A program made the position numbers and the translations under genes. Below, one piece after another: positions 1-5,945 of a stretch of DNA of 6,876 nucleotides. The notes under the pieces were generated by a model. That model had not been told where the DNA came from. It ran no database searches and saw only the letters and a program-made list of their open reading frames with translations. Every line of letters begins with the position of its first letter. Position 1 is the first letter of the stretch. Source of the stretch: an uncultured Sphingobium sp. (lineage in GTDB: Bacteria > Pseudomonadota > Alphaproteobacteria > Sphingomonadales > Sphingomonadaceae); assembly GCA_913773715.1 (NCBI GenBank), contig CAJYHD010000460.1:1-6876 (forward strand), written 5' to 3'.

Positions 1-1162
1 CGATCAGGCGCGGATCAAACGGCGTAGGGATGATATAGTCCGGCCCGAACACCAGCTTGCGCCCGCCATAGGCCTGCGCCACGCTGTCATGCGCGGGCAG
101 GCGCGCAAGGTTGGCGATCGCCTGCGCCGCCGCCGCCTTCATCGCTTCGTTGATCTGCGTCGCGCCCACGTCCAGCGCGCCGCGGAAGATATAGGGGAAG
201 CACAGGACGTTGTTGACCTGATTGGGATAATCCGACCGGCCCGTCGCGATGATCGCGTCGGGGCGCACCTCCCGCGCGGCTTCGGGCCGGATTTCCGGCT
301 CCGGGTTGGCGAGCGCGAAGATCAGCGGGTTGGGCGCCATCAGCGGCAACCATTCCGGCTTCAGCACGCCGGGTGCCGACAGGCCCAGGAACAGGTTCGC
401 CCCCGGCAACACATCGGGCAGCGTACGGGCGTTGGTCGTGCGGGCATAGCGGGCCATGTTCGGCAACATGCCCTCGCGCCCCGAATGGATGACGCCGTCC
501 TTGTCCGTCATGGTGACGTTTTCGACCGGCAGGCCCATCGACACCAGCAAGTCGACGCAGGCGAGCGCCGCCGCGCCCGCGCCCGATGTCACTAGCTTGG
601 CCTCCGCGAGCGTCTTACCCTGCAACACCAGTGCGTTGGTCACGGCGGCCGCGACGACGATGGCGGTGCCATGCTGATCGTCGTGGAAGACCGGAATGTT
701 CATCCGCTCCTTCAGCCGCCGCTCGATGGCGAAGCATTCAGGCGCCTTGATGTCTTCCAGATTGATCCCGCCGAAGGTCGGTTCGAGCAGGGCCACGGCC
801 TCGACGAATTTGTCGGGATCGGTCGTGTCGACCTCGATGTCGAACACGTCGATGTCGGCGAATTTCTTGAAGAGGACGGCCTTGCCTTCCATCACCGGCT
901 TGGACGCAAGCGCGCCGATCGCACCCAGCCCCAGCACTGCCGTGCCATTTGAAATTACCGCTACCAAGTTTCCGCGCGCGGTATAGTCCATCGCCTTGTC
1001 GGGATCTGCGGCGATCTCCTCGCATGGCGCGGCGACGCCCGGCGAATAGGCCAGCGCCAAATCGCGCTGGTTCACCATGCGCTTAGTCGGCTCGATGCGG
1101 AGCTTACCCGGCTGAGGATAGCGGTGATAGTCCAGGGCGGCGCGGCGGGTATTGTCGTCCAT
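1..1162 (-). CDS. maeB: NADP-type malic enzyme (MaeB family), 5' part only; gene runs off the left edge
   Basis: Malic enzyme oxidatively decarboxylates malate to pyruvate and CO2 in the cytosol, reducing NAD(P)+ and linking the TCA cycle to pyruvate. The minus-strand frame is open from the ATG at 1162-1160 to the window edge, giving 387 residues. Visible family marks are the [10 protein letters not shown] stretch with Tyr39, the [11 protein letters not shown] stretch with Lys94 (the likely catalytic pair), the metal-site motif HDDQHG at 160-165 (Asp161, Asp162), and a Rossmann-type SGAGAAA loop around 193-199. The start is firm: the next in-frame codons upstream lead to a TAG without another usual start. 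A weak AAGG lies 9 bases before the ATG. MaeB-type enzymes are usually about 750 residues with a C-terminal phosphotransacetylase-like domain; that half would lie outside the window, so its presence is not seen. NADP rather than NAD preference is inferred from the family only. It is divergent from the cell-wall pair. Confidence 0.93.
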   Translation of the reverse strand, partial: MDDNTRRAALDYHRYPQPGKLRIEPTKRMVNQRDLALAYSPGVAAPCEEIAADPDKAMDYTARGNLVAVISNGTAVLGLGAIGALASKPVMEGKAVLFKKFADIDVFDIEVDTTDPDKFVEAVALLEPTFGGINLEDIKAPECFAIERRLKERMNIPVFHDDQHGTAIVVAAAVTNALVLQGKTLAEAKLVTSGAGAAALACVDLLVSMGLPVENVTMTDKDGVIHSGREGMLPNMARYARTTNARTLPDVLPGANLFLGLSAPGVLKPEWLPLMAPNPLIFALANPEPEIRPEAAREVRPDAIIATGRSDYPNQVNNVLCFPYIFRGALDVGATQINEAMKAAAAQAIANLARLPAHDSVAQAYGGRKLVFGPDYIIPTPFDPRLI

Positions 1163-1169
1163 GCAGACG

Positions 1170-1181
1170 GGCCTTAAGGCC
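1170..1181. repeat. Perfect 12-base palindrome GGCCTTAAGGCC
   Basis: The sequence GGCCTTAAGGCC equals its own reverse complement. It begins 8 bases upstream of the maeB ATG, so it falls in the maeB ribosome-binding region; one half supplies the weak AAGG. It could be an operator for a dimeric regulator or chance in GC-rich DNA. No second copy was noticed in the window. Confidence 0.4.
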
Positions 1182-1255
1182 TAGGTTCCGCAAGGGCAAT
1201 GGCGAACGCACCCTTTGTGCCGCCAGAGCGTTACTCTTCCACAACGATGCCTTTT

Positions 1256-1265
1256 AGAGGGAGAG
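1256..1265 (+). promoter_or_regulatory. Shine-Dalgarno site fixing the TTG start of the L,D-transpeptidase gene
   Basis: The purine run AGAGGGAGAG ends 7 bases before the TTG at 1273. The in-frame TAG at 1255-1257 rules out a start further upstream, and the nearby GTG at 1268 is in another frame that stops two codons later. Together these make TTG the most likely initiation codon. Confidence 0.7.
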
Positions 1266-1272
1266 CCGTGCC

Positions 1273-2361
1273 TTGAAGAACAGCCTGTTGTCCGCCGTCC
1301 TGCTCTGCACGGCCTGCAATATCAATGTAACCGATGCGAACGAGAGCCGTCAGGCAAACGAAACAGGTGCGCCAACGAAAGCTGCGGGCGCGCCTGCCGC
1401 TGACACCTATGATTTCCAGGTCGTCCCCGAACCGGCAAACAAGCCATGGCAGCCCAGTTCCATCCTTCAGGCACAGGTCGCGCTTGATCGGGCGGGTTTC
1501 TCCCCCGGGGTGCTGGACGGCAAAGACGGCATGAGCTTCACCGACGCGCTGAAGGGCTATCAGGAGGCGAAGGGGCTGCCCGTGACCGGCGAATATGACG
1601 AGAAGACATCGGCTGCGCTGCTGGCAGGCGACCAGCAGCCCGCGACCTGGCTGGTCCGCATTCCCGCCGACTTCGCGCGCGGGCCATTCTTCAACATTCC
1701 CAAGGGCCTAGATAAGCAGGCTTCGCTTCCAGCGCTCACCTATCGCAATCTGCTGGAAAAGCTGGCCGAGCGCTTCCACACGACACCCGAAACGCTTGTG
1801 GCGATCAACGAAAAGGGGGCGAAGGTCGGTGCGGGCCTGGTCGTTCGCGTCCCAGCCATCCCCAACCAGCCCGTCGCGCAGATCGAGGGCGACGAACGGG
1901 GCTGGGGTGAAACGCTTGCAGGCCTTGGCGTGGCCAAGGATCAGCCGCAGGCCGATCATCTGGTAGTCGACAAGTCGGACGGCCTGCTGCGCGTCTATGA
2001 CGCCGCCAACAAGCTCATCGCCCAGTTCCCGGTCACGACCGGGTCTCAGCATGATCCGCTCCCCATCGGCGAATGGACAATCAAGGGTGTCAGCCGCAAT
2101 CCCGATTTCCATTATAATCCCGACCTCTTCTGGGATGCTTCGTCCAAGGATCAGAAGGCGGTGCTAAAGCCCGGTCCCAACGGCCCGGTCGGCGTGGTGT
2201 GGATCGACATTTCCAAGGACCATTATGGCATCCACGGGACACCGGAGCCGCAACTGATCGGCCGGACAGAAAGCCATGGCTGCATCCGCCTTACCAACTG
2301 GGATGCAGCACGTCTCGCGCAGATGGTAAAGGCGGGGATCAAGGCGAAATTCCAGCCGTGA
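1273..2361 (+). CDS. L,D-transpeptidase (YkuD family) with peptidoglycan-binding domain, putative lipoprotein
   Basis: The protein has 362 residues. YkuD-domain enzymes form or exchange L,D peptide links in peptidoglycan, or attach proteins to it, in the periplasm using a catalytic Cys. The start is TTG, giving MKNSLLSAVLLCTAC; this short hydrophobic stretch ending at Cys15 suggests a lipoprotein signal, although Cys at -3 is not the classic lipobox. A PG_binding_1-like domain spans about 62-117 (FSPGVLDGKDG, KGLPVTGEYDEKT). A LysM-like segment lies at about 157-195. The YkuD domain covers about 227-360, with His321 in IHGTPEP and the catalytic motif SHGCIRLTN (His335, Cys337), all intact. 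The M23 peptidase gene follows after 2 bases, so the two are probably cotranscribed. The precise reaction, 3-3 crosslinking or another exchange, cannot be read from the sequence. The family call is firm; lipid anchoring is tentative. Confidence 0.93.
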   Translation: MKNSLLSAVLLCTACNINVTDANESRQANETGAPTKAAGAPAADTYDFQVVPEPANKPWQPSSILQAQVALDRAGFSPGVLDGKDGMSFTDALKGYQEAKGLPVTGEYDEKTSAALLAGDQQPATWLVRIPADFARGPFFNIPKGLDKQASLPALTYRNLLEKLAERFHTTPETLVAINEKGAKVGAGLVVRVPAIPNQPVAQIEGDERGWGETLAGLGVAKDQPQADHLVVDKSDGLLRVYDAANKLIAQFPVTTGSQHDPLPIGEWTIKGVSRNPDFHYNPDLFWDASSKDQKAVLKPGPNGPVGVVWIDISKDHYGIHGTPEPQLIGRTESHGCIRLTNWDAARLAQMVKAGIKAKFQP

Positions 2362-2363
2362 CC

Positions 2364-2966
2364 ATGAGTGCGCGGCGGTGGGGGCTGGCAGCGCTCGCCT
2401 TGCTGGCGGTGGTTTTTTTCTTCCGCGCTTGTGTCAGGATCGACCCGGTTGAGGAAAGGCCCGCGCCTGAGCCAGCTCCAAGTGTTCGACAGGAAGCGTC
2501 ACCGTCGCGGCCATCAATGATGACGATCTCCGCCGGTCCGCTTCTGATCCCTGTAGTCGGCGTTTCGCCCGTCGCGTTGACCGACACTTTCAGCCAGGGG
2601 CGCGCATTGGGCGCCCGCCGCCACGACGCGATCGACATCATGGCGGCGCGTGGGACGGAAGTTCGCGCCGCAGCGGATGGCCGCATCGAAAAACTCTTCT
2701 GGAGCGGGGATGGTGGACGCACCCTATATCAGCGCGCTTTCGGCGGTCGACTGATCTACTATTACGCGCATCTCGACGATTATGCGCCGGGCATCCGCGA
2801 AGGGCAGGGGGTTCGTCGCGGCACGTTGCTCGGCTATGTCGGCAGCACGGGCAATGCCGATCCCTCCGCACCACATCTCCATTTCGCCGTCCACGTCCTG
2901 CGTCCCGGCGATCCCTGGTATCGGGGACGCGCGATCAATCCCTATCCGCTGCTGACGAAACGCTGA
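2364..2966 (+). CDS. M23-family (LytM/lysostaphin-type) metallopeptidase, membrane-anchored
   Basis: This is a 200-residue predicted peptidoglycan endopeptidase acting in the periplasm. The N-terminus has a basic start (MSARRW) and one hydrophobic segment at about 7-20, acting as a signal anchor or signal peptide. A proline-rich linker follows at about 28-50, and the LytM-type domain fills about 65-195. The residues of an active enzyme are present: His87 and Asp91 (HDAID) with His173 as zinc ligands, and His136 (YAHL) with His171 (HLHF) as the catalytic histidines, by analogy with LytM. It is therefore not a degenerate LytM activator such as EnvC. The ATG at 2364 keeps the membrane segment; an open frame extends upstream only inside the transpeptidase gene. 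There is no good Shine-Dalgarno sequence, and the 2-base gap suggests coupled translation with the transpeptidase. It may remodel the same wall material, which is inference from the neighbourhood. Confidence 0.92.
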   Translation: MSARRWGLAALALLAVVFFFRACVRIDPVEERPAPEPAPSVRQEASPSRPSMMTISAGPLLIPVVGVSPVALTDTFSQGRALGARRHDAIDIMAARGTEVRAAADGRIEKLFWSGDGGRTLYQRAFGGRLIYYYAHLDDYAPGIREGQGVRRGTLLGYVGSTGNADPSAPHLHFAVHVLRPGDPWYRGRAINPYPLLTKR

Positions 2967-2979
2967 CGTCCGCCACCCC

Positions 2980-3008
2980 TTGCCCTTCCCGCCGTCCCGC
3001 TGTAGATG
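2980..3008 (+). promoter_or_regulatory. Candidate promoter for efp (weak)
   Basis: TTGCCC (2980-2985) and TAGATG (3003-3008) are 17 bases apart, matching 4/6 and 3/6 of the sigma-70 consensus. A start of transcription near 3015 would give a leader of about 50 bases before efp. The match is poor and could be chance, but the 102-base spacer is the natural place for an efp promoter. Confidence 0.25.
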
Positions 3009-3024
3009 GCACGCAGCCTTTCGC

Positions 3025-3065
3025 AGGCAGGCTCTTTTCATCCTTGAACATATAGGCAGGCTCTT
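3025..3065 (+). repeat. 12-base direct repeat in the efp leader, second copy at the ribosome binding site
   Basis: AGGCAGGCTCTT occurs at 3025-3036 and 3054-3065, 29 bases apart start to start. Both copies are followed by two bases and then CAT, so 15 of 17 positions agree. The second copy supplies the probable efp Shine-Dalgarno sequence (AGGCAGG, 8 bases before the ATG). The first is not followed by a start codon at a suitable distance. It could be a duplication of the initiation region or a repeated regulator site. Confidence 0.6.
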
Positions 3066-3068
3066 CCC

Positions 3069-3632
3069 ATGAAGATCAGCGGCGTCGAGATTCGTCCCGG
3101 CAACAATATCGAATATGACGGCGGTCTGTGGCGCGCCGTGAAGATCCAGCACACCCAGCCCGGCAAGGGCGGCGCCTATATGCAGGTCGAGCTGAAGAAT
3201 CTGATTGACGGTCGAAAGAACAACGTTCGGTTCCGCTCCGCCGAAACTGTCGAGCGCATCCGTCTCGATACCAAGGATTTCCAGTATCTTTATGCAGAAG
3301 GCGACATGCTCGTTTTCATGGACACTGAAACCTACGAGCAGATCAATCTGCCGCAGGATCTGGTCGGCGAAGCCTCCGCCTTCCTTCAGGACGGCATGAT
3401 GGTCATGCTCGAAATGTATGAAGAGCGCCCGATCAGCGTCCAGCTGCCCGAAACGGTCGAAGCGACCGTGGTGGAAGCCGACGCCGTGGTGAAGGGGCAG
3501 ACCGCTTCGGCCAGCTACAAGCCCGCGATCCTCGACAATGGCGTCCGCGTCATGGTGCCGCCGCATATCGTCACGGGTACGCGCATCGTCGTCGATGTCT
3601 ATGAACGCGAATATGTGAAGCGGGCGGACTGA
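3069..3632 (+). CDS. efp: Elongation factor P
   Basis: EF-P binds between the P and E sites of stalled ribosomes and speeds peptide bond formation at consecutive prolines. The product is 187 residues, the usual family length. The three-domain layout is recognisable: an N-terminal KOW-like domain (about 1-63) and two OB-fold domains, ending in the conserved [15 protein letters not shown] tail. The tip loop reads QPGKGGA, with Lys33 at the place of E. coli Lys34. This suggests a lysine-modified EF-P of the EpmA/EpmB kind, but the modifying enzymes are not in the window. The ATG at 3069 follows AGGCAGG at 8 bases and gives the typical N-terminus [12 protein letters not shown]. Its TGA overlaps the ATG of the next gene by one base. 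Confidence 0.97.
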   Translation: MKISGVEIRPGNNIEYDGGLWRAVKIQHTQPGKGGAYMQVELKNLIDGRKNNVRFRSAETVERIRLDTKDFQYLYAEGDMLVFMDTETYEQINLPQDLVGEASAFLQDGMMVMLEMYEERPISVQLPETVEATVVEADAVVKGQTASASYKPAILDNGVRVMVPPHIVTGTRIVVDVYEREYVKRAD

Positions 3633-4027
3633 TGACACGCGCGCTCCGCATCGCCGCTGCGGCGGTTGCTCTGATGGCTGGCTCGGCTGCTCTTGCTGCC
3701 GCGCCTGCCGCCAACCCGGCGCCGTCCAAGGTGCAGGTCGAAACAGCTGCCTTTCATTTGAAGGTGCTGCTGAGCGCGCTCCAGTCGAAGGAAGTGGACG
3801 AGCCGGTCAAGAATGCCCTGTTCGTCTGCCTCTACGAAAATCCGTTCGGCAAGATGAGCGACGCCACGACCAAGGTCATCGAAGGCAACAAGCTCGATCC
3901 CAAGGACCCGAACAAGGTGCTGACCGCCATGGCTGGGGTTTGCGGCCTGCATCCCGGTTCCAAGCCCGGTGCGACGCCGTCCCCTGCGCCAAAGCCCGGC
4001 CAGCCTGCGCAGCCGCGCAGCCGATAA
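3632..4027 (+). CDS. Small exported protein of unknown function, coupled to efp
   Basis: I do not recognise this 131-residue protein. It begins with a clear Sec signal peptide (basic MTRALR, hydrophobic about 7-22, likely cleavage after ALA at about 21-23). A helical core of about 75 residues (about 33-107) contains FHLKVLLSAL and ALFVCLYENPFGKMSD. It has exactly two cysteines, Cys66 and Cys104, which could form a disulfide in the periplasm. The C-terminal 25 residues are rich in Pro, Lys and Gly and look disordered. The start codon overlaps the efp stop in TGATG, which suggests translational coupling; no strong Shine-Dalgarno sequence is seen inside the end of efp. Codon use resembles the neighbours, so it is probably a real resident gene. 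The signal peptide means it does not work directly with EF-P in the cytosol. Confidence 0.8.
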   Translation: MTRALRIAAAAVALMAGSAALAAAPAANPAPSKVQVETAAFHLKVLLSALQSKEVDEPVKNALFVCLYENPFGKMSDATTKVIEGNKLDPKDPNKVLTAMAGVCGLHPGSKPGATPSPAPKPGQPAQPRSR

Positions 4028-4037
4028 ACCCCTGAAT

Positions 4038-4075
4038 ATCTCCTCCGCGCCCTGAGCGGGGGAGGGAGATTTTTT
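4038..4075 (+). terminator. Terminator-like hairpin with T-run that covers the suhB ribosome binding site
   Basis: ATCTCC (4038-4043) pairs with GGAGAT (4065-4070). Past a one-base bulge (4064), TCC (4044-4046) pairs with GGA (4061-4063), and a further two pairs can form nearer the loop. A run of six T follows at 4070-4075. The layout fits an intrinsic terminator after the efp unit, but it ends only 3 bases before the suhB ATG. Its right arm also contains the only purine-rich Shine-Dalgarno candidate for suhB. It may therefore act as a partial terminator or as a block on suhB translation. Imperfect pairing keeps confidence moderate. Confidence 0.5.
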
Positions 4076-4078
4076 ATC

Positions 4079-4894
4079 ATGGCATCCCATTCCGGCCTTC
4101 TCACCGTCATGGAGCGCGCCGCCCGCAAGGCAGGCTCCCGCCTTCGTCGCGACTTCGGCGAGGTCGAGCATCTTCAGGTCAGCCGCAAGGGGCCTGCCGA
4201 CTTCGTGTCGAAGGCCGACCAGCAGGCGGAAAAGACGCTGGTCGAGGAATTGCAGAAGGCACGGCCCGACTGGGGTTTCCTGGTCGAAGAAAGCGGTGAG
4301 ATCGCGGGCGACCCCACCAAGCCCCGCTGGATCATCGATCCGCTCGATGGCACCAGCAATTTCCTGCACGGTATCCCCCACTTCGCCATTTCGATCGCGG
4401 TCGAAGAGCCGCTGTTTGGCGGTACCAAGCGGGAAGTGACGACCGGCCTCATCTATCAGCCCGTCACTGACGAAAGCTATTGGGCGGAAAAGAGCCGTGG
4501 CGCTTGGCGTCATGACCAGCGCCTGCGCGTCTCAGCGCGCCGTGACCTTGCAGACTGCCTGATCGCGACCGGCATCCCCTTCATGGGCCATGGTGACATG
4601 GCGCAGTGGAGCCGCGTCTTCGGAGCCGTCGCACCGTCCGTCGCGGGCTTGCGCCGCTTCGGTGCCGCCGCGCTGGACCTCGCCCATGTCGCCTCGGGCC
4701 GCTACGATGGCTATTGGGAAAGCGGCCTTCAGCCATGGGACGTTGCGGCAGGGATGTTGCTGGTGCGAGAGGCGGGCGGTTTCGTCAGCGACTTCCGTGG
4801 CGGCGATCAAGTGATCGAGCGCAAGGAAGTGATTGCCGGAAACGACGCGATCCACAGCAAGCTACATAAGTTAGTGGCCGGGGCGCTGCGATAA
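4079..4894 (+). CDS. suhB: Inositol-1-monophosphatase family protein (SuhB-type)
   Basis: This 271-residue protein belongs to the Mg2+-dependent, Li+-sensitive phosphatase family that hydrolyses myo-inositol-1-phosphate and related sugar or polyol phosphates in the cytosol; in enterobacteria SuhB also takes part in rRNA antitermination. The metal-site residues are present in order: Glu70-Glu71 in GFLVEESGE, Asp87, Asp90, Gly91 and Thr92 in [12 protein letters not shown], and Trp220-Asp221 in QPWDVAAG. The length is typical. The ATG at 4079 gives the N-terminus [19 protein letters not shown], which fits alphaproteobacterial SuhB proteins as I know them. The Shine-Dalgarno candidate (GGAGGGAG, 4061-4068) lies about 10 bases upstream, inside a hairpin. 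The natural substrate cannot be told from sequence. A hairpin with a T-run lies just after the stop. Confidence 0.94.
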   Translation: MASHSGLLTVMERAARKAGSRLRRDFGEVEHLQVSRKGPADFVSKADQQAEKTLVEELQKARPDWGFLVEESGEIAGDPTKPRWIIDPLDGTSNFLHGIPHFAISIAVEEPLFGGTKREVTTGLIYQPVTDESYWAEKSRGAWRHDQRLRVSARRDLADCLIATGIPFMGHGDMAQWSRVFGAVAPSVAGLRRFGAAALDLAHVASGRYDGYWESGLQPWDVAAGMLLVREAGGFVSDFRGGDQVIERKEVIAGNDAIHSKLHKLVAGALR

Positions 4895-4898
4895 GCTA

Positions 4899-4933
4899 AA
4901 GCGCCTCAAGCGATTAAGGCGCTTGGGCTTTTT
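4899..4933 (+). terminator. Intrinsic terminator after suhB, with two alternative stems
   Basis: AAGCGCCT (4899-4906) can pair perfectly with AGGCGCTT (4917-4924). A competing stem pairs CTCAAGCG (4905-4912) with CGCTTGGG (4920-4927), including one G-T wobble, with a 7-base loop. It ends one base before five T (4929-4933), the better terminator geometry. It begins 4 bases after the suhB stop and separates suhB from the nuo operon. Confidence 0.65.
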
Positions 4934-4960
4934 GCGATTCATTCTCACTGCCCTCGCCCC

Positions 4961-4989
4961 TTGCTTCGCATATGCAGCGGGCCTAAAGC
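4961..4989 (+). promoter_or_regulatory. Candidate promoter for the nuo operon (weak)
   Basis: TTGCTT (4961-4966) and TAAAGC (4984-4989) are 17 bases apart, each matching 3/6 of the sigma-70 consensus. The position between the suhB terminator and nuoA is where a nuo promoter is expected. The motif match alone is not significant. Confidence 0.22.
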
Positions 4990-5013
4990 GCCCCCAACAC
5001 TCTATTTTCGCCC

Positions 5014-5018
5014 AGGGG
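5014..5018 (+). promoter_or_regulatory. Shine-Dalgarno site supporting the TTG start of nuoA
   Basis: AGGGG ends 6 bases before the TTG at 5025. No in-frame ATG or GTG is found near the expected NuoA N-terminus, and an earlier in-frame TTG at 4923 lies inside the suhB terminator. Confidence 0.6.
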
Positions 5019-5024
5019 ATACCG

Positions 5025-5399
5025 TTGGTCGATCTCGCCCAATATCTGCCAATCCTGATCTTTCTCGGGATTGCGCTGCTTCTTTCGGGAACCTTTGTGT
5101 TCCTGCCGATGCTGGTTGGTCGCCTGACCGGCGCACACAAGCCTGATCCGGCCAAGCTCTCTGAATATGAATGCGGCTTCCCCGCGTTCGAAGAGCCGCG
5201 CAGCCAGTTCGACGTGCGCTTCTATCTGGTGGCTATCCTGTTCATCATCTTTGATCTGGAAGCGGCCTTTCTCTTTCCGTGGGCAGTCAGCCTCGACCAG
5301 ATCGGCTGGGCCGGCTGGGCGACCATGATGATCTTCATAGCGGAGCTGGTGCTCGGCCTCGTTTATGCGTGGAAGAAGGGAGCACTCGATTGGGAGTAG
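5025..5399 (+). CDS. nuoA: NADH-quinone oxidoreductase subunit A (complex I)
   Basis: NuoA (ND3 homologue) is a small membrane subunit at the joint between the hydrophilic and membrane arms of proton-pumping complex I. With the TTG start it has 124 residues, typical for the family. Three membrane segments are visible at about 8-30, 66-88 and 96-116. The loop between the first two contains YECGF with Cys50, matching the conserved cysteine loop of ND3 near the quinone site. The second helix carries the conserved [12 protein letters not shown] stretch (76-87), with acidic residues inside the membrane. It ends in [10 protein letters not shown], as is usual in alphaproteobacteria. The last 10 bases overlap nuoB. 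An in-frame extension back to 4923 would add 34 residues but would start inside the terminator, so I reject it. Confidence 0.94.
   Translation: MVDLAQYLPILIFLGIALLLSGTFVFLPMLVGRLTGAHKPDPAKLSEYECGFPAFEEPRSQFDVRFYLVAILFIIFDLEAAFLFPWAVSLDQIGWAGWATMMIFIAELVLGLVYAWKKGALDWE
5376..5382 (+). promoter_or_regulatory. Shine-Dalgarno site fixing the TTG start of nuoB inside nuoA
   Basis: AAGGGAG, close to the ideal AAGGAG, ends 7 bases before the TTG at 5390. It lies inside the nuoA coding sequence. The next in-frame alternative, GTG at 5414, has no comparable site, so TTG is preferred. Confidence 0.7.
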
Positions 5400-5944
5400 A
5401 ACTTGAGCGGCCCGTGCCCGGCACCCTGCCGCCCGCGGGAACCCAGCCCGACCAGAACTTCTTCAACGCGCTGAACAGCGAAGTGAGTGACAAGGGTTTC
5501 CTTGTCACCTCGACCGAGGAACTGTTTCAATGGGCGCGCACCGGCTCGCTTTGGTGGATGACCTTTGGCCTTGCCTGCTGCGCAGTCGAAATGATCCACG
5601 TCAACATGCCGCGCTATGACATGGAGCGTTTCGGCGCTGCGCCGCGAGCATCCCCGCGCCAGTCCGACGTCATGATCGTCGCAGGTACGCTGTGCAACAA
5701 GATGGCTCCGGCGTTGCGCAAGGTTTACGACCAGATGTCCGAACCGAAATATGTGATTTCGATGGGCAGCTGCGCCAACGGTGGTGGCTATTATCACTAC
5801 AGCTATTCGGTAGTGCGTGGCTGCGATCGCATCGTGCCGGTCGATATCTACGTCCCCGGATGTCCGCCCACTGCCGAAGCGCTGCTCTATGGCGTGATGC
5901 AGTTGCAGCGGAAGATCCGCCGCATTGGAACGATTGAGCGCTGA
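5390..5944 (+). CDS. nuoB: NADH-quinone oxidoreductase subunit B (complex I, cluster N2)
   Basis: NuoB (PSST/NDUFS7 homologue) carries the [4Fe-4S] cluster N2, which passes electrons to quinone at the base of the peripheral arm. The product has 184 residues from the TTG at 5390. The four expected cluster ligands are present: the tandem Cys63-Cys64 (LACCAVEM), Cys128 (GSCANGG) and Cys158 (PGCPP). Other hallmarks are [13 protein letters not shown] and the [12 protein letters not shown] region. The N-terminal 25 or so residues are Pro-rich and variable. The frame is open much further upstream, but that part runs through nuoA and is a shadow. The gene overlaps nuoA by 10 bases and is one base from nuoC, so it is cotranscribed and probably translationally coupled. 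Confidence 0.96.
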   Translation: MGVELERPVPGTLPPAGTQPDQNFFNALNSEVSDKGFLVTSTEELFQWARTGSLWWMTFGLACCAVEMIHVNMPRYDMERFGAAPRASPRQSDVMIVAGTLCNKMAPALRKVYDQMSEPKYVISMGSCANGGGYYHYSYSVVRGCDRIVPVDIYVPGCPPTAEALLYGVMQLQRKIRRIGTIER

Positions 5945-5945
5945 T

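Larger units (their letters stand above)
1163..1272. other. Divergent spacer between maeB and the L,D-transpeptidase gene
   Basis: This 110-base spacer must hold the promoters of both divergent genes if each has its own. I see no convincing -35/-10 pair on either strand. It contains a perfect 12-base palindrome (1170-1181) close to the maeB start and the Shine-Dalgarno sequence of the transpeptidase gene at its right end. Confidence 0.6.

Noticed and set aside
89..952. Plus-strand open frames opposite maeB
   Set aside because: The minus-strand frame encodes malic enzyme with all key motifs; the plus-strand translations are Arg-rich shadows.
2199..2363. Longer form of the M23 peptidase beginning inside the transpeptidase gene
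   Set aside because: The added part is antiparallel-free overlap in another frame of the YkuD catalytic region, and the ATG at 2364 already gives a proper signal-anchor N-terminus.
2724..3638. Long minus-strand open frame (304 codons) antisense to the M23 peptidase end and efp
   Set aside because: It lies opposite firm genes, gives a His/Asp/Arg-rich translation with no recognisable domain, and is expected from GC-rich codon bias.
3599..4513. Long minus-strand open frame (304 codons) antisense to the small exported gene and suhB
   Set aside because: It is a mirror of plus-strand coding bias; the product has no family features and it crosses the terminator hairpin.
4923..5024. N-terminal extension of NuoA starting at TTG 4923, with a signal-peptide-like sequence
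   Set aside because: The start would lie inside the suhB terminator stem and lacks a Shine-Dalgarno site; NuoA length and the AGGGG before TTG 5025 favour the shorter form.
5925..5945. Upstream TTG start for nuoC at 5925
   Set aside because: It would extend into nuoB by 20 bases with no better ribosome site; the ATG at 5946 is one base after the nuoB stop and fits the operon spacing.
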